DNA of 64,000 nucleotides, taken from the NCBI GenBank assembly GCA_963807385.1, contig CAWEBQ010000002.1:434001-498000 (forward strand), written 5' to 3'. The DNA comes from JBDTSW01 sp963807385 (GTDB lineage Bacteria > Actinomycetota > Thermoleophilia > Solirubrobacterales > 70-9). Numbering within the stretch: the stretch's first letter is position 1; every line of letters starts with the position of its first letter. Of the stretch, positions 47,792-57,574 are shown piece by piece. The notes under the pieces are model-generated. The model had not been told where the DNA came from. It saw only the letters and a program-made list of their open reading frames with translations, and did no database searches. Both the position numbers and the translations under genes were made by a program.

Positions 47792-48730
47792 GTGAGCGAA
47801 CCGACCACTCTCAGGATCGCCCCCGAGGCGTCGGCCACCGTGGGCAACACGCCGTTGGTGGCGTTGCGCCGCCTGGGCGAGGATCTAGGCGGCGAGGTCG
47901 TAGCCAAGCTCGAGTATCTGAACCCGGGTGGCTCGGTGAAGGACAGGATCGGCGTGGCGATGATCGATGCGGCCGAGGCGGACGGGCTGATCGAACCCGG
48001 CTCGGTGATCGTCGAGCCGACCAGCGGCAACACCGGCATCGCCCTGGCGATGGTCTGCTCGGCTCGCGGTTACGAGCTGGTTTTGACGCTCCCGGAGGGC
48101 ATGAGCCGGGAGCGGACCAAGCTCCTGCGCGCCTACGGCGCCAACGTCCACGAGACGCCATCCCTCGGGGGCATGGGCGAGTCGATCGACCTCGCCCGCG
48201 AGATCGTGCGCCAGCGCAAGGGCTTCATGCCTCAGCAGTTTTCGAACCCCGCCAACGTGGACGCGCATCGCCGGACCACCGCCGAGGAGATCTGGGCCGA
48301 CCTCGACGGGGAGGTGGACGCCCTCGTCTGCGGCGTCGGCACCGGCGGCACGATCACCGGCGTCGGGCAGGTGCTGAAGGAGCGCCGCCCGGAGACCCTG
48401 GTCGTCGCCGTTGAGCCGCGCACCTCGCCGGTTCTCTCGGGCGGGCAGGCGGGCCCGCACAAGATCCAGGGGATCGGCGCGGGGTTCGTCCCCGACATCC
48501 TCGACCGCTCCGTGATCGATGAGGTGGTGCAGGTGGACGACGAGGACGCCCTCGAGACGGCTCGGCGCGCCGCGATCCGTGAGGGCCTCTTCGTAGGGAT
48601 CTCGGCTGGCGCGGCGTTTCGCGCCGCCCTCGACGTAGCCGCGCGGCCTGAGATGGACGGCAAGCGCATCGTCACCATCGCCTGCGACGGCGGCGAGCGC
48701 TACGTCTCGCTGCCATTCTTCGCACCCTGA
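47792..48730 (+). CDS. cysK: Cysteine synthase A
   Basis: 312 residues from GTG 47792. The PLP-binding Lys is in 'LNPGGSVKDR', the substrate loop is 'TSGNTGIALAM', and the phosphate-binding Gly-rich loop is 'GVGTGGTITG'. It makes cysteine from O-acetylserine and sulfide. TACCTT lies 7 nt before the GTG and there is no clear ribosome site, so it is probably leaderless. cysE follows with a TGATG overlap. Confidence 0.93.
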   Translation: MSEPTTLRIAPEASATVGNTPLVALRRLGEDLGGEVVAKLEYLNPGGSVKDRIGVAMIDAAEADGLIEPGSVIVEPTSGNTGIALAMVCSARGYELVLTLPEGMSRERTKLLRAYGANVHETPSLGGMGESIDLAREIVRQRKGFMPQQFSNPANVDAHRRTTAEEIWADLDGEVDALVCGVGTGGTITGVGQVLKERRPETLVVAVEPRTSPVLSGGQAGPHKIQGIGAGFVPDILDRSVIDEVVQVDDEDALETARRAAIREGLFVGISAGAAFRAALDVAARPEMDGKRIVTIACDGGERYVSLPFFAP

Positions 48731-49464
48731 TGCTCGGCCTGGGAACGCTCAAGCGCGTGTTGCACGGGGTCGGCGCCGACGTCGGCACGGCGCGCGACCG
48801 CGATCCGGCGGCACGCGCCGTCGGCACCGGCGAGATCCTGACGAGCTGGGCCGGGGTGCAGGCGCTGCTCGCGCACCGCGTGGCGCACGCCCTCTATGAC
48901 GCCAGGGTCCCGCTGGTCCCGCGGACGATCGCATACGCCAGCCGGGCGGTGACTGGCGTTGAGATCCACCCGGCGGCGCGGATCGGCGACGATTTCTTCA
49001 TCGACCACGGCGCGGGCGTGGTGATCGGAGAGACCGCGGAGATCGGCGACCGCGTGACGCTCTACCAGGGCGTCACGCTCGGAGGCACAGGGTTCGCCCG
49101 GGGCAAGCGCCACCCGACGGTCGAGGACGACGTCACGGTCGGCTCCGGCGCCAAGCTCCTGGGACCGATCACGGTCGGCCACGGCGCCAAGGTGGGCGCC
49201 AACACGGTCGTCATCGAGGACGTGCCCGAGCGCTCGACGGTGGTGGGCAACCCCGGCCACCCGGTGCGCGTCGAGGGCCGCAAAGTCGAGGGCCCGGACA
49301 CGGACTGGATTCACCTGCCCGACCCCGTCGCGGACGCAATCCGGGCGTTGTCGGAGCGGATCGGCGAGTTGGAGAACCGGATCGCCGAGCTCGATGGCAA
49401 GGCCGCGAAGGCCGAGCTGCGGGAGCTGCGCCCGAAGCGGGGGCCGAGCTCGGCCGGAGGCTAG
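48730..49464 (+). CDS. cysE: Serine O-acetyltransferase
   Basis: 244 residues with the left-handed beta-helix hexapeptide repeats ('EIHPAARIGDDFFIDHGAGVVIGETAEIG' region) and catalytic His in 'FIDHG'. It supplies O-acetylserine to CysK. The C-terminal 'IGELENRIAELDG' helix is an extension beyond the short EpsC type. The start overlaps the cysK stop by one base. Together they form the final cysteine synthesis step. Confidence 0.92.
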   Translation: MLGLGTLKRVLHGVGADVGTARDRDPAARAVGTGEILTSWAGVQALLAHRVAHALYDARVPLVPRTIAYASRAVTGVEIHPAARIGDDFFIDHGAGVVIGETAEIGDRVTLYQGVTLGGTGFARGKRHPTVEDDVTVGSGAKLLGPITVGHGAKVGANTVVIEDVPERSTVVGNPGHPVRVEGRKVEGPDTDWIHLPDPVADAIRALSERIGELENRIAELDGKAAKAELRELRPKRGPSSAGG

Positions 49465-49497
49465 GACCCGCGCCGCACCCAGGGCTATCCTCGGCCG

Positions 49498-51843
49498 GTG
49501 GAGTCGGCACCGGCAGACGACGAACCAACCTGGGCCTCCGAGGAGGAAGGCTGGGCCGCCCTCGAGGCAGAGGCCGGCGGCTCACCCGGCGCGCCGGTCG
49601 CGCCGGGGGCCAGCCAGATCGAGCAGCTCCTCGCAGGTCTGAACCCGCCCCAGCGCAAGGCCGTGGAGCACGGCGAGGGCCCGCTCCTCATGCTCGCCGG
49701 GGCCGGGTCGGGCAAGACCCGGGCGCTCACGCACCGCATCGCCTACCTCGTGGCCACCGGGCAGGCGCGTCCGAGCGAGATCCTCGCGATCACCTTCACC
49801 AACAAGGCGGCGGGCGAGATGCGCGAGCGGGTCGAGCAGCTGGTCGGTGGCGTCTCGCGTCTGATGTGGGTGATGACCTTTCACTCCGCCTGCGCGCGGA
49901 TCCTGCGCTCCGACGCAGAGCGCCTGGGCTACAAGCGGGGGTTCACGATCTACGACCAGGCCGACTCGCTGCGGATGGTCAAGCGCTGCATGCAGGAGTT
50001 CGACGTCGACCCGAAGCGCTTTCCGCCACGCGCGGTCCAGTCCCAGATCTCGGGATCGAAGAACCGCCTGGTCGACGCCGAAGCCTTCCGCGAGCGACAG
50101 GGCTCCTACTTCGAGGAGACCGTCGCCGATGTCTTCGGCCTCTACGAGAAGCGCATGCATGAGGCGAACGCCATGGACTTCGACGACCTCCTCGTCCGCA
50201 CCGTTGATCTGCTGGAGCTGTTCGAGGACGTTCGCGACCGCTACCGGCGCGCCTTCCGCTGGGTGCTCGTGGACGAGTATCAGGACACGAACAAGCCGCA
50301 GTACCGGATGCTGCAGCTGCTGACCGGGGAGAGCCGGAACCTGACCGTGGTCGGTGACGACAGCCAGTCGATCTTCAGCTTCCGCTCGGCCGACATCCGC
50401 AACATCCTCGACTTCGAGAAGGACTATCCGGACGCCGAGGTGATCAAGCTCGAGCAGAACTACCGCTCGACCGGCACGATCCTCGACGGGGCCAACGCGG
50501 TTATCGCGAACAACCGCGAGCAGAAGCCGAAGCGGCTGTGGACTGAGGAGGGGAGGGGCGATCCGATCACGATCGCCGAGCTCGACGACGAGCACGCAGA
50601 GGCGCGGTACGTCGCCGCCGAGGTGGAGCGGCTGTGCACCGACGAGGGCACGGCCCGCGACGAGATCGCGGTCTTCTACCGCGTCAACGCTCAGAGCCGC
50701 GTGCTCGAGGACACCCTGGTTCGCTTCGAGCTGCCCTACCAGGTGATCGGCGGCACCAAGTTCTACGACCGGGCCGAGATCAAGGACGCCGTCGCCTACC
50801 TCCAGTTCCTCGCCAACCCGGCCGACGCCGTCTCGTTCCAGCGCGTCGTCAACTCGCCCCGCCGGGGGATCGGGGATCAGACGCAGGCGCGCCTGCTCTC
50901 GCACGCGAACACGAACGGGATCGACGTCTGGGACGTGATCCGCGAGGTCGAGCGGGTGCCTGCGCTCGGGACGGGGCCGCAGCGGGCCGTGCGCCGCTTC
51001 GCCGACACCATGGTCGCGCTGCGCGACCGAACCGAAGGGATGAAGGTCGCCGAACTGCTAGACGCCGTGCTGCGCGAGACCGGCTACCTCGAGGCCCTGG
51101 AGGCCGAGCGCACGATCGAGGCCGAGGGCCGCGTCGAGAACCTCCAGGAGCTGGTCGGGGTCGCGGGCGAGTTCGACGCCAACCGGGCGATCGAGGGCGA
51201 GAGCGACACGACGCCGCTCGAGGAGTTCCTAGCGCAGATCTCGCTGCTCTCCGATCAGGACTCGATGAAGGACGGCGAGAGCCTGATCACGCTGATGACC
51301 CTCCACAACGCGAAGGGGCTCGAGTACGAGGCGGTCTTTCTGATCGGCTGCGAGGAGGGGGTGTTCCCGCACTCGCGCTCGGTCGAGGAGGGCAACCTCG
51401 AGGAGGAGCGCCGGCTCTGCTACGTCGGGCTCACGCGGGCCCGCCAGCGCCTCTACCTCACCTGCGCGCGGCGGCGCAACCTCTTCGGAGGCTTCGGGCA
51501 GAACCTCCCATCGCGCTTCTTGGCGGAGGTGCCGGACGAGCTGGTGGTACGCCAGATCTCCACGCCGCGCACGGGCTGGCAGAGCGGCGCCGGGCGGCAG
51601 GCCGTGCTCGGCGGAAGCTTCGGCCCTGGCGGCGGCGGCCTACCCACCACCGACGACCTTCGAAAGGCGCCCAACCCCGAGTTGGTGGAGTTCCGTACCG
51701 GCGACGACGTCGTCCACGCATCGTTCGGCGAGGGCGTGGTCACCTCGGTGGAGCCGGGCTCCGTGGTCGTCGTGCGCTTCGCCTCAGACGGCAGCGAGCG
51801 CAAGCTGATGGCCGACTACGCACCGCTGCGGAAGGCGAGCTGA
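49498..51843 (+). CDS. pcrA: ATP-dependent DNA helicase PcrA/UvrD
   Basis: 781 residues from GTG 49498. After a 40-residue acidic lead come the SF1 motifs: Q-motif 'LNPPQRKAVEH', Walker A 'AGAGSGKTR', 'TFTNKAAGEM', 'VDEYQDTN', 'VGDDSQSIFSFR', 'LEQNYRST', 'TLHNAKGLEYEAVFL' and 'VGLTRARQRL'. The C-terminus ends in a Tudor-like 'DVVHASFGEGVVTSVEPGS', typical of PcrA. It unwinds DNA in repair and replication restart. TATCCT lies 6 nt before the GTG (leaderless geometry). Confidence 0.94.
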   Translation: MESAPADDEPTWASEEEGWAALEAEAGGSPGAPVAPGASQIEQLLAGLNPPQRKAVEHGEGPLLMLAGAGSGKTRALTHRIAYLVATGQARPSEILAITFTNKAAGEMRERVEQLVGGVSRLMWVMTFHSACARILRSDAERLGYKRGFTIYDQADSLRMVKRCMQEFDVDPKRFPPRAVQSQISGSKNRLVDAEAFRERQGSYFEETVADVFGLYEKRMHEANAMDFDDLLVRTVDLLELFEDVRDRYRRAFRWVLVDEYQDTNKPQYRMLQLLTGESRNLTVVGDDSQSIFSFRSADIRNILDFEKDYPDAEVIKLEQNYRSTGTILDGANAVIANNREQKPKRLWTEEGRGDPITIAELDDEHAEARYVAAEVERLCTDEGTARDEIAVFYRVNAQSRVLEDTLVRFELPYQVIGGTKFYDRAEIKDAVAYLQFLANPADAVSFQRVVNSPRRGIGDQTQARLLSHANTNGIDVWDVIREVERVPALGTGPQRAVRRFADTMVALRDRTEGMKVAELLDAVLRETGYLEALEAERTIEAEGRVENLQELVGVAGEFDANRAIEGESDTTPLEEFLAQISLLSDQDSMKDGESLITLMTLHNAKGLEYEAVFLIGCEEGVFPHSRSVEEGNLEEERRLCYVGLTRARQRLYLTCARRRNLFGGFGQNLPSRFLAEVPDELVVRQISTPRTGWQSGAGRQAVLGGSFGPGGGGLPTTDDLRKAPNPELVEFRTGDDVVHASFGEGVVTSVEPGSVVVVRFASDGSERKLMADYAPLRKAS

Positions 51844-51845
51844 TC

Positions 51846-52703
51846 GTGGCGGCGACGGTGATCGACGGCAGGGCAGTCGCGGCCGAGGTCCGCGCCGGGG
51901 TCGCCCGCGATGCGGCGGCGTTCGAGGCCGCTCACGGGCGCCGCGCCGGGCTCGCCACCGTGCTCGTCGGAGACGACCCGGCCTCCCAGGTCTACGTCGG
52001 CTCCAAGCGCAAGCAGACGGAGGAGGCGGGGATGCGCTCGATCCACCACGAGCTCGCGGCCGACGTCCAGCCGGCCGAGCTGCTCGAGCTCGTCGAGAAC
52101 CTCGCTGACGACGACGACGTGGACGGCATCCTGGTTCAGCTGCCGCTGCCGGCCGGACACGACCAGGACGAGGTCATCAGCCGGATCCCCGCCGCGAAGG
52201 ACGTCGACGGGCTGACGGCGGCCAGCGCGGGCCTGCTGGCCCAGGGCCATCCCGGTCTCGTCCCCTGCACGCCCAAGGGAGTCGTCGAGTTGCTGCGGGC
52301 CGCCGGAGCCGAGATCCAGGGCGCCGAGGTGGTCATCGTCGGCCGCTCGATCCTCGTGGGCCGACCGCTGGCTTCGCTGCTCCTGAACGCGAGCGCCACC
52401 GTGACCATGTGCCACTCCCGCACGCGTGACCTGCCCGAGATAACGCGACGCGCCGACATCCTCGTCGCCGCAGCGGGCTCGCCGGGGCTGATCATCGCCG
52501 AGATGGTGAGGCCCGGCTCCGTCGTCATCGACGTCGGCACAAACCGCACCGGCGACGGCCTCGTGGGGGACGTGGATTTCGACGGCGTCGCCGAGGTCGC
52601 GGGAGCAATCACACCCGTTCCAGGCGGCGTCGGCCCGATGACGATCGCGATGCTTCTGCGCAATACGCTCGAGGCCGCCCAGGCGCGGGCAGAGCATGGC
52701 TGA
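51846..52703 (+). CDS. folD: Methylenetetrahydrofolate dehydrogenase/cyclohydrolase
   Basis: 285 residues from GTG 51846, 2 bp after the pcrA stop. Catalytic Lys lies in 'YVGSKRKQTEEAG', followed by 'DGILVQLPLP', 'CTPKGV' and the NADP site 'VIVGRSILVGRP', then 'PVPGGVGPMTIAMLL'. The enzyme interconverts one-carbon folate forms (NADP-dependent oxidation, then hydrolysis to 10-formyl-THF). Confidence 0.94.
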   Translation: MAATVIDGRAVAAEVRAGVARDAAAFEAAHGRRAGLATVLVGDDPASQVYVGSKRKQTEEAGMRSIHHELAADVQPAELLELVENLADDDDVDGILVQLPLPAGHDQDEVISRIPAAKDVDGLTAASAGLLAQGHPGLVPCTPKGVVELLRAAGAEIQGAEVVIVGRSILVGRPLASLLLNASATVTMCHSRTRDLPEITRRADILVAAAGSPGLIIAEMVRPGSVVIDVGTNRTGDGLVGDVDFDGVAEVAGAITPVPGGVGPMTIAMLLRNTLEAAQARAEHG

Positions 52704-52785
52704 GACCCGGCGCGTCCGGCATCCGACCACCCGCCGCTATAGGCTGCATCCCACTTGGTCCCAATCCCAACTCTGGGGAGAGTGA

Positions 52786-53286
52786 ATGGACAACCTGAAT
52801 ACCGGAGAGAAGCTGGCGGGAGCCTCGGGTATCGCCCTGCTTCTGATCATGTTCATCTTCGACTGGTTCACGTATGGAGAGGGAGCGTTCTCGGCGGGTG
52901 GCAGCGCTTGGCAGACGATGGAGCTGATCCGCTTCATCCTGTTCCTCGCGGCCGTCGCAGCGATCGCCCTTGCGGTAGTTGCCGCCAATCAGACCACGGT
53001 TGATCTGCCGGTCGCCCTGAGCGCGGTCACGGCGGGGCTGGGGATTCTCTCAGTCGTGCTGATCGCCTTCAGGATCATCAGCCCACCGGACTTCGGGCTC
53101 GGCGACGTGGCCGACGCGTTCGGTGGTGAGGCTGATGTCGGTCGCAGCTTCGGCGTCTTCCTGGGCCTGATTGCGGCCGGTGGCGTCGCCGCCGGTGGCT
53201 GGATGGCGATGCAGGAGGAGGGCTCGTCGTTCAGCGCCCCGGGCGGCGGTGCCGCCCCGCCTCCGCCGCCTCCGCCGGCTCAGTAG
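52786..53286 (+). CDS. Four-TM membrane protein with Pro-rich tail
   Basis: 166 residues, ATG with GGGGAGAG upstream. Membrane helices at about residues 15-30, 48-68, 78-98 and 122-145, then a tail 'GGGAAPPPPPPPAQ'. No catalytic motif. Similar small membrane proteins are frequent in Thermoleophilia. A strong hairpin follows at 53331. Function unknown. Confidence 0.7.
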   Translation: MDNLNTGEKLAGASGIALLLIMFIFDWFTYGEGAFSAGGSAWQTMELIRFILFLAAVAAIALAVVAANQTTVDLPVALSAVTAGLGILSVVLIAFRIISPPDFGLGDVADAFGGEADVGRSFGVFLGLIAAGGVAAGGWMAMQEEGSSFSAPGGGAAPPPPPPPAQ

Positions 53287-53330
53287 GCATACAGACCCTG
53301 GGGCATCGGCCCCCGGGGAGGAGAGGTTGT

Positions 53331-53358
53331 GGAGCGGCCGCCCCCGGGCGGCCGCTCC
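53331..53358. terminator. Bidirectional terminator-like hairpin
   Basis: GGAGCGGCCGCC and GGCGGCCGCTCC form a perfect 12-bp stem with a 4-nt loop between two converging genes. No long T-run follows on either side. Confidence 0.65.
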
Positions 53359-53394
53359 ATTACTGCTGCCCGCCGTGTAATTCGCTGCCGGAGA

Positions 53395-55372
53395 TCAGTT
53401 GAGTTTCTGGGCCAATTGCCGGGACACCCGGGAGGCCATCGCGATGATCGTCATCATCGGGTTGACGCCGATCGAGCTGGGGAAGAGCGAGCCGTCGGCG
53501 ATGTAAAGAGCCTCGGCGCCGTGGACGGCGCCATCGACCCCGACCACCCCACGGCTGGGGGAGGCGTCCATCGCCGCCGTGCCCATCGGGTGGAAGGCCT
53601 CCAGCCGCAGGCGGTGCGCGCGCGGGGGCTTGCGCTCCAGCCGCCCGACGTCCTGTGCGGCGACGGTCGGGATGCCGGCGATCTGCGGATAGACCTCGGT
53701 GGCCCCGGCGGCGTGGAAGAGCTCGCAGGCCCGCGCGATCCCGAAGGTGAGCTTGTCGGCGTCGGCGCGGGTGAGCCCGTACGTGATGCGCAAGGAGCCG
53801 TCGGAGGCCAGGCCCACGCGCCCTGAGGAAGTATCGGAGAGGTGGACGCCCGTGGATGCGATTCGGTCGTAGGCCAGGATCCGCTCCTGGTGCTCGACGC
53901 CGGTGCCGGGTAGCCACTGGGCGCCGAAGGCGAGGGGCGTGAACGTCGCCTCCAAGAGGATGCCGCGGCCCATCCACTCGTCCACCGCGTAGCTCTGCAT
54001 GATGCCGTCCCAGCCGCGGACCTCGTCCTCGAACCGGGCCCCCACCCAACAGGCGGGGTGGATGCGCAGGTTGCGCGCCGAGCTGCCCGCTCGCCGAGCG
54101 GAATCCGGAGCGCAGCAGCAGTTCGGGCGTCCCGAAGGCCCCGCCGGCCAAGACGACCGCCTTCCTGGCCCGGAGCTCATAGGGGCGGCCTGCGCCGTCG
54201 CCGTTCGCCCGCTCGTGTGTGGCTTGACCATTCTGATGCCAGGCGACGCCGGATCGCCCGCGGAAGCCCGTGGCCCGCTCTCCGGTGAAGACGATCTCGT
54301 CGACCTCGACGCCCGCGCGAACCTTCGCCCCGGCCTCCACCGCGCGCGGCAGATAGGTGACGTGGGCGGCGCGCTTCGCGTCGAGCCGGCAGCCCTGCGG
54401 GCAGGAGCTGCACTGCGAGCAGCGCCCCGCGTTCCGTGACAGCGGATGGTGGCTCAGGCCCATCGCATCGGCGGCCTCCATCAGGATCTGCCCGTTGCGG
54501 CCCATGGTGGCGGGGTCGACGGGAGCGACGTCCAGCATCTCCTCGCCCTGGGCGTAGTCCGGCGACATCGCGGTGGCCCACTCGATCCCGCTCTCAGCCC
54601 GCCACCGTGCCAGGACATCGTCTGGAGCGCGGAAGCAGGTCCCGGAGTTGATCACGGTGGTCCCGCCAACGGCGCGACCAACGGGCGTCGGGATCGCGGG
54701 CCGGCCCTCGGCGATCGTGAGGCCGCCGTCTCGGTAGAGGGCTGCGAGCGCGGCGACGGGCTCCTCTGGGTAGGAGCCGCGATCCATGTAGGGACCGGCC
54801 TCGAGCACGATCACCTCGAGGCCGGCCTCCGCGAGCAGCGCCGCCGCCACCGACCCGCCGGCGCCGGAACCAACGATCGCCACGTCGCACTCCTCGACGT
54901 TCGCCTCGGGCTCCAGACCGCCGAGGGGGGCCGGATCCGGAGGCGGCAGGGGAGACCCATCGCCCTCGATCCCGCACGTGATCTCGTAGCCGATGGAGGC
55001 GCGGACGCCCGCGTCGTTTCCGTAGCCGAGTCCCGTGAGCACCTTCAGCAGAACGAGCAGCTCGCCGACCAGGGGCCGGTTCGCGTCCTCGAGCCTCGCG
55101 ATGAAGTCCTGCCGTGCCGCAAGGTCCGAGCGGCTGAAGCGCCAGGGGAACGGAAGCCGGTCAAAGATCCACAGGCCAGTCTTGACCAGGAATACCCGCC
55201 TGGGCGGCAGTTTCCTCAGGAACTCGTTGACGGTCCCGGCGACGTCGACCGCGGCCGGATCGCCGGAGTCGTTACCGGCTGCGGCCGGCAGCGGCCCGAC
55301 GGCCGGGGCCTGGGCCTCGGCGAACGCGCGGAGGGTTCGAAGCTCGGCGGCCCGGAGCCCCGGTGTGCGCCT
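53395..55372 (-). pseudogene. GMC oxidoreductase (long-chain alcohol oxidase-like) with a frameshift
   Basis: The N-terminal part has a 130-residue helical lead ('LRTLRAFAEAQAP', 'FDRLPFPWRF'), the FAD motif 'VAIVGSGAGGSVAAALLAEAG' (split) and 'CSQCSSCPQGC'. Near 54080-54110 the frame changes: 'GTPELLLRSGF' is in one frame and 'NLRIHPACWVGARFED' through 'FHPMGTAAMD' and 'SIGVNPMMTI' is in another. No ATG, GTG or TTG is in frame between the upstream gene's stop (55373) and residue 90, so the start is also unclear. Inactivation or a sequence error are both possible. Confidence 0.75.
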
Positions 55373-55822
55373 TCAGGAGGGGGCCGCCGGCTCGCCCACC
55401 CTGCCGGCGATCGACCACAGGAGCAGCGACACCCCGACGAGGAAGCCATCGACCAGGAAGTTGAGGAGGTACGCGAAGACGTCGTCGTCGAAGAGGTATG
55501 CCCCGAGCGCGGCCAGCGACGACGCTGCTTTGCCGGCCGCGAGCACGAGCAGAAGGGGGCGGTAGCGGACTACGTCGGCCTGCACCACGAGGCAGATCCC
55601 GGTGATGACGACCATGTAGGAGAAGCCCAGCGCCAGCCACAGCTGCTGCAACGTCTCCGGAGCCAGGGCGAACTCGCCAAGCGGCAGCCAGTCGCCGAAG
55701 TCGTCGAGCGCCGCCAGCGTGCCGTCGGGCATGGCGATGAACAGCAACCCAACCAGTGCGAACGTCGCCGCGAGCAGGCGCAGGTTGAAGACAACGAATC
55801 GCTCGGCGGCTTCCCCCCTCAT
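55373..55822 (-). CDS. Small membrane protein
   Basis: 149 residues from ATG 55822. Four hydrophobic helices, 'FNLRLLAATFALVGLLFIAM', 'LALGFSYMVVITGICLVV', 'PLLLVLAAGKAASSLAALGAYL' and 'FLVDGFLVGVSLLLWSIAG' (each partly quoted). It is directly upstream of the GMC oxidoreductase on the same strand and may serve the same pathway. Family not recognised. Confidence 0.65.
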   Translation of the reverse strand: MRGEAAERFVVFNLRLLAATFALVGLLFIAMPDGTLAALDDFGDWLPLGEFALAPETLQQLWLALGFSYMVVITGICLVVQADVVRYRPLLLVLAAGKAASSLAALGAYLFDDDVFAYLLNFLVDGFLVGVSLLLWSIAGRVGEPAAPS

Positions 55823-55846
55823 CAAGGCGGCGATGCTATCTGTACC

Positions 55847-55862
55847 TAGAATCACCCGCGTG
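55847..55862 (+). promoter_or_regulatory. -10 element for leaderless gatC
   Basis: TAGAAT (55847-55852) is 7 nt before GTG 55860 with no ribosome site between. The same arrangement is seen at 27306, 47779 and 49486. Confidence 0.5.
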
Positions 55863-56144
55863 ATCGAGCGGGAACAGGTCCTCCACGTCGCGAAGCTCTC
55901 GCGCCTGGCGCTGAGCGAGGACGAGGTCGAGCGGATGGCGGGCGAGCTGTCGGCCGTCCTCGAGCACGTCGAGCGCATCTCCGCGCTTGACCTCGACGGG
56001 GTCGAGCCGACCACACATGTGGTCGAGCTCGAGAACGTGCTGAGGGCGGACGAGCCCGGCGAGAGCTTGCCCCGGGAGCGGGCGCTGCAGTCGGCGCCGG
56101 ACCCGGCCGACGGCTCCTTCCGAGTCCCCAGCCCGCAGGCGTGA
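55860..56144 (+). CDS. gatC: Asp/Glu-tRNA amidotransferase subunit C
   Basis: 94 residues from GTG 55860. 'VLHVAKLSRLALSEDEVERM', 'LEHVERISALDLDGVEPTTH' and 'LRADEPGESL' are the GatC signatures. It is the small linker subunit that wraps GatA and GatB. The stop overlaps the gatA start (GTGA). Confidence 0.93.
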   Translation: MIEREQVLHVAKLSRLALSEDEVERMAGELSAVLEHVERISALDLDGVEPTTHVVELENVLRADEPGESLPRERALQSAPDPADGSFRVPSPQA

Positions 56145-57574
56145 GCGATCTGCTCGAGCTCACCGCGGCCCAGGCACTGGGCCGCATCCAGGCCGGCGAT
56201 CTGAACGCCGGCGAGTATTTCGATGCCTACGCCGAGGCCGCGTCAGGAGATGATCTGGGCGCATACCTGTGGAGCGCCGAGGCGGGCGGCTCCGGCAGCG
56301 GCGGCGAGGCGCTGCGGGGTATTCCCCTCGCGGTCAAGGACATCTTCTGCACGGAGGGGATCGTCACCACGGCGGGATCGCGCATCCTGAAGGGGTACGA
56401 GCCGCCGTACACGGCGACGGCAGTCAAGCGACTGTCCGACGCCGGCGCCAGGCTCTTGGGCAAGACGAACATGGACGAGTTCGCGATGGGGTCCTCGAAC
56501 GAGAACTCGGCCTACGGGCCCGTTAGTAACCCCTGGGACCGGGGCCGTGTGCCCGGTGGCTCCTCGGGCGGCTCGGCCGCCGCCGTCGCGGGCCGGCTCG
56601 CCCCATGGGCGTTGGGCACCGACACCGGGGGTTCGATCCGCCAGCCCGCGGCCCTGTGTGGGATCGTCGGCCTGAAGCCGACCTACGGCGCGATCTCACG
56701 CTACGGGATGATCGCATTCGCCTCCTCGCTCGACCAGTGCGGTCCGCTGACCCGCGACGTCACCGACGCGGCCGTACTGCTGCAGCACCTCCAAGGGCCG
56801 GATCCGATGGACTCAACCTGCGTCGGGATCGGCGCAGGTGTGGAGCTGCCTTCGCGCACCGACCTGAAGGGCCTGCGCATCGGCGTCGCCCGGGACTTCT
56901 CGCATGAGGCCGAGGGGGTGGAGCCCGGCGTCGCTGACGCGTTTGCCGCAGGCCTCGACGTGATCCGCGAGCTCGGCGCCGAGGTGGGGGAGTGCGAGCT
57001 GCCCCACGCAGGGCACGGTATCTCCGCCTACTACGTGCTCGCCCCGGCCGAGGCCTCCTCGAACCTCTCCCGCTACGACGGTGTTCGCTACGGCGAGCGC
57101 GCCGAAGGAGCAGGCGATCTGACCGAGATGTACGAGGCAACGCGGGCTGCGGGCTTCGGAGCGGAGGTCAAGCGGCGCATCATGCTCGGCACCTATGCGC
57201 TCTCATCCGGCTACTACGACGCCTACTACGGTCGGGCGCAGCGTGTGCGCACCAAGATCGCCGATGACTTCCGTTCTGCGTTCGACTCGTTCGACCTGAT
57301 CGCCACGCCCACCTCGCCCACGGTCGCCTTCGAGATGGGAGCACGCACCAAGGATCCGCTCGCGATGTACCTCTCCGACTACTTCACCGTCCCGATGTCG
57401 CTGGCCGGGATCCCCGCCATCTCGATCCCCTGTGGCCTCGCCGAGCCGGCGGGCGGGGGCCCGCAGTTGCCGGTCGGGCTCCAGCTCACCAGCCCTGCCT
57501 TCACCGAGGGCCGCCTGCTCGATGCGGCGCACGCGCTCGAGGGGGGCCTCGCCTTCGACGGGAGGCCCGCGTGA
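56141..57574 (+). CDS. gatA: Asp/Glu-tRNA amidotransferase subunit A
   Basis: 477 residues with the amidase signature: catalytic Lys in 'PLAVKDIFCTEG', Ser in 'GGSSGGSAAAVA' and nucleophile Ser in 'TDTGGSIRQPA'. It releases ammonia from glutamine and passes it to GatB. GTG start overlapping gatC by 4 bp; its stop overlaps the next gene by 4 bp. Confidence 0.95.
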   Translation: MSDLLELTAAQALGRIQAGDLNAGEYFDAYAEAASGDDLGAYLWSAEAGGSGSGGEALRGIPLAVKDIFCTEGIVTTAGSRILKGYEPPYTATAVKRLSDAGARLLGKTNMDEFAMGSSNENSAYGPVSNPWDRGRVPGGSSGGSAAAVAGRLAPWALGTDTGGSIRQPAALCGIVGLKPTYGAISRYGMIAFASSLDQCGPLTRDVTDAAVLLQHLQGPDPMDSTCVGIGAGVELPSRTDLKGLRIGVARDFSHEAEGVEPGVADAFAAGLDVIRELGAEVGECELPHAGHGISAYYVLAPAEASSNLSRYDGVRYGERAEGAGDLTEMYEATRAAGFGAEVKRRIMLGTYALSSGYYDAYYGRAQRVRTKIADDFRSAFDSFDLIATPTSPTVAFEMGARTKDPLAMYLSDYFTVPMSLAGIPAISIPCGLAEPAGGGPQLPVGLQLTSPAFTEGRLLDAAHALEGGLAFDGRPA

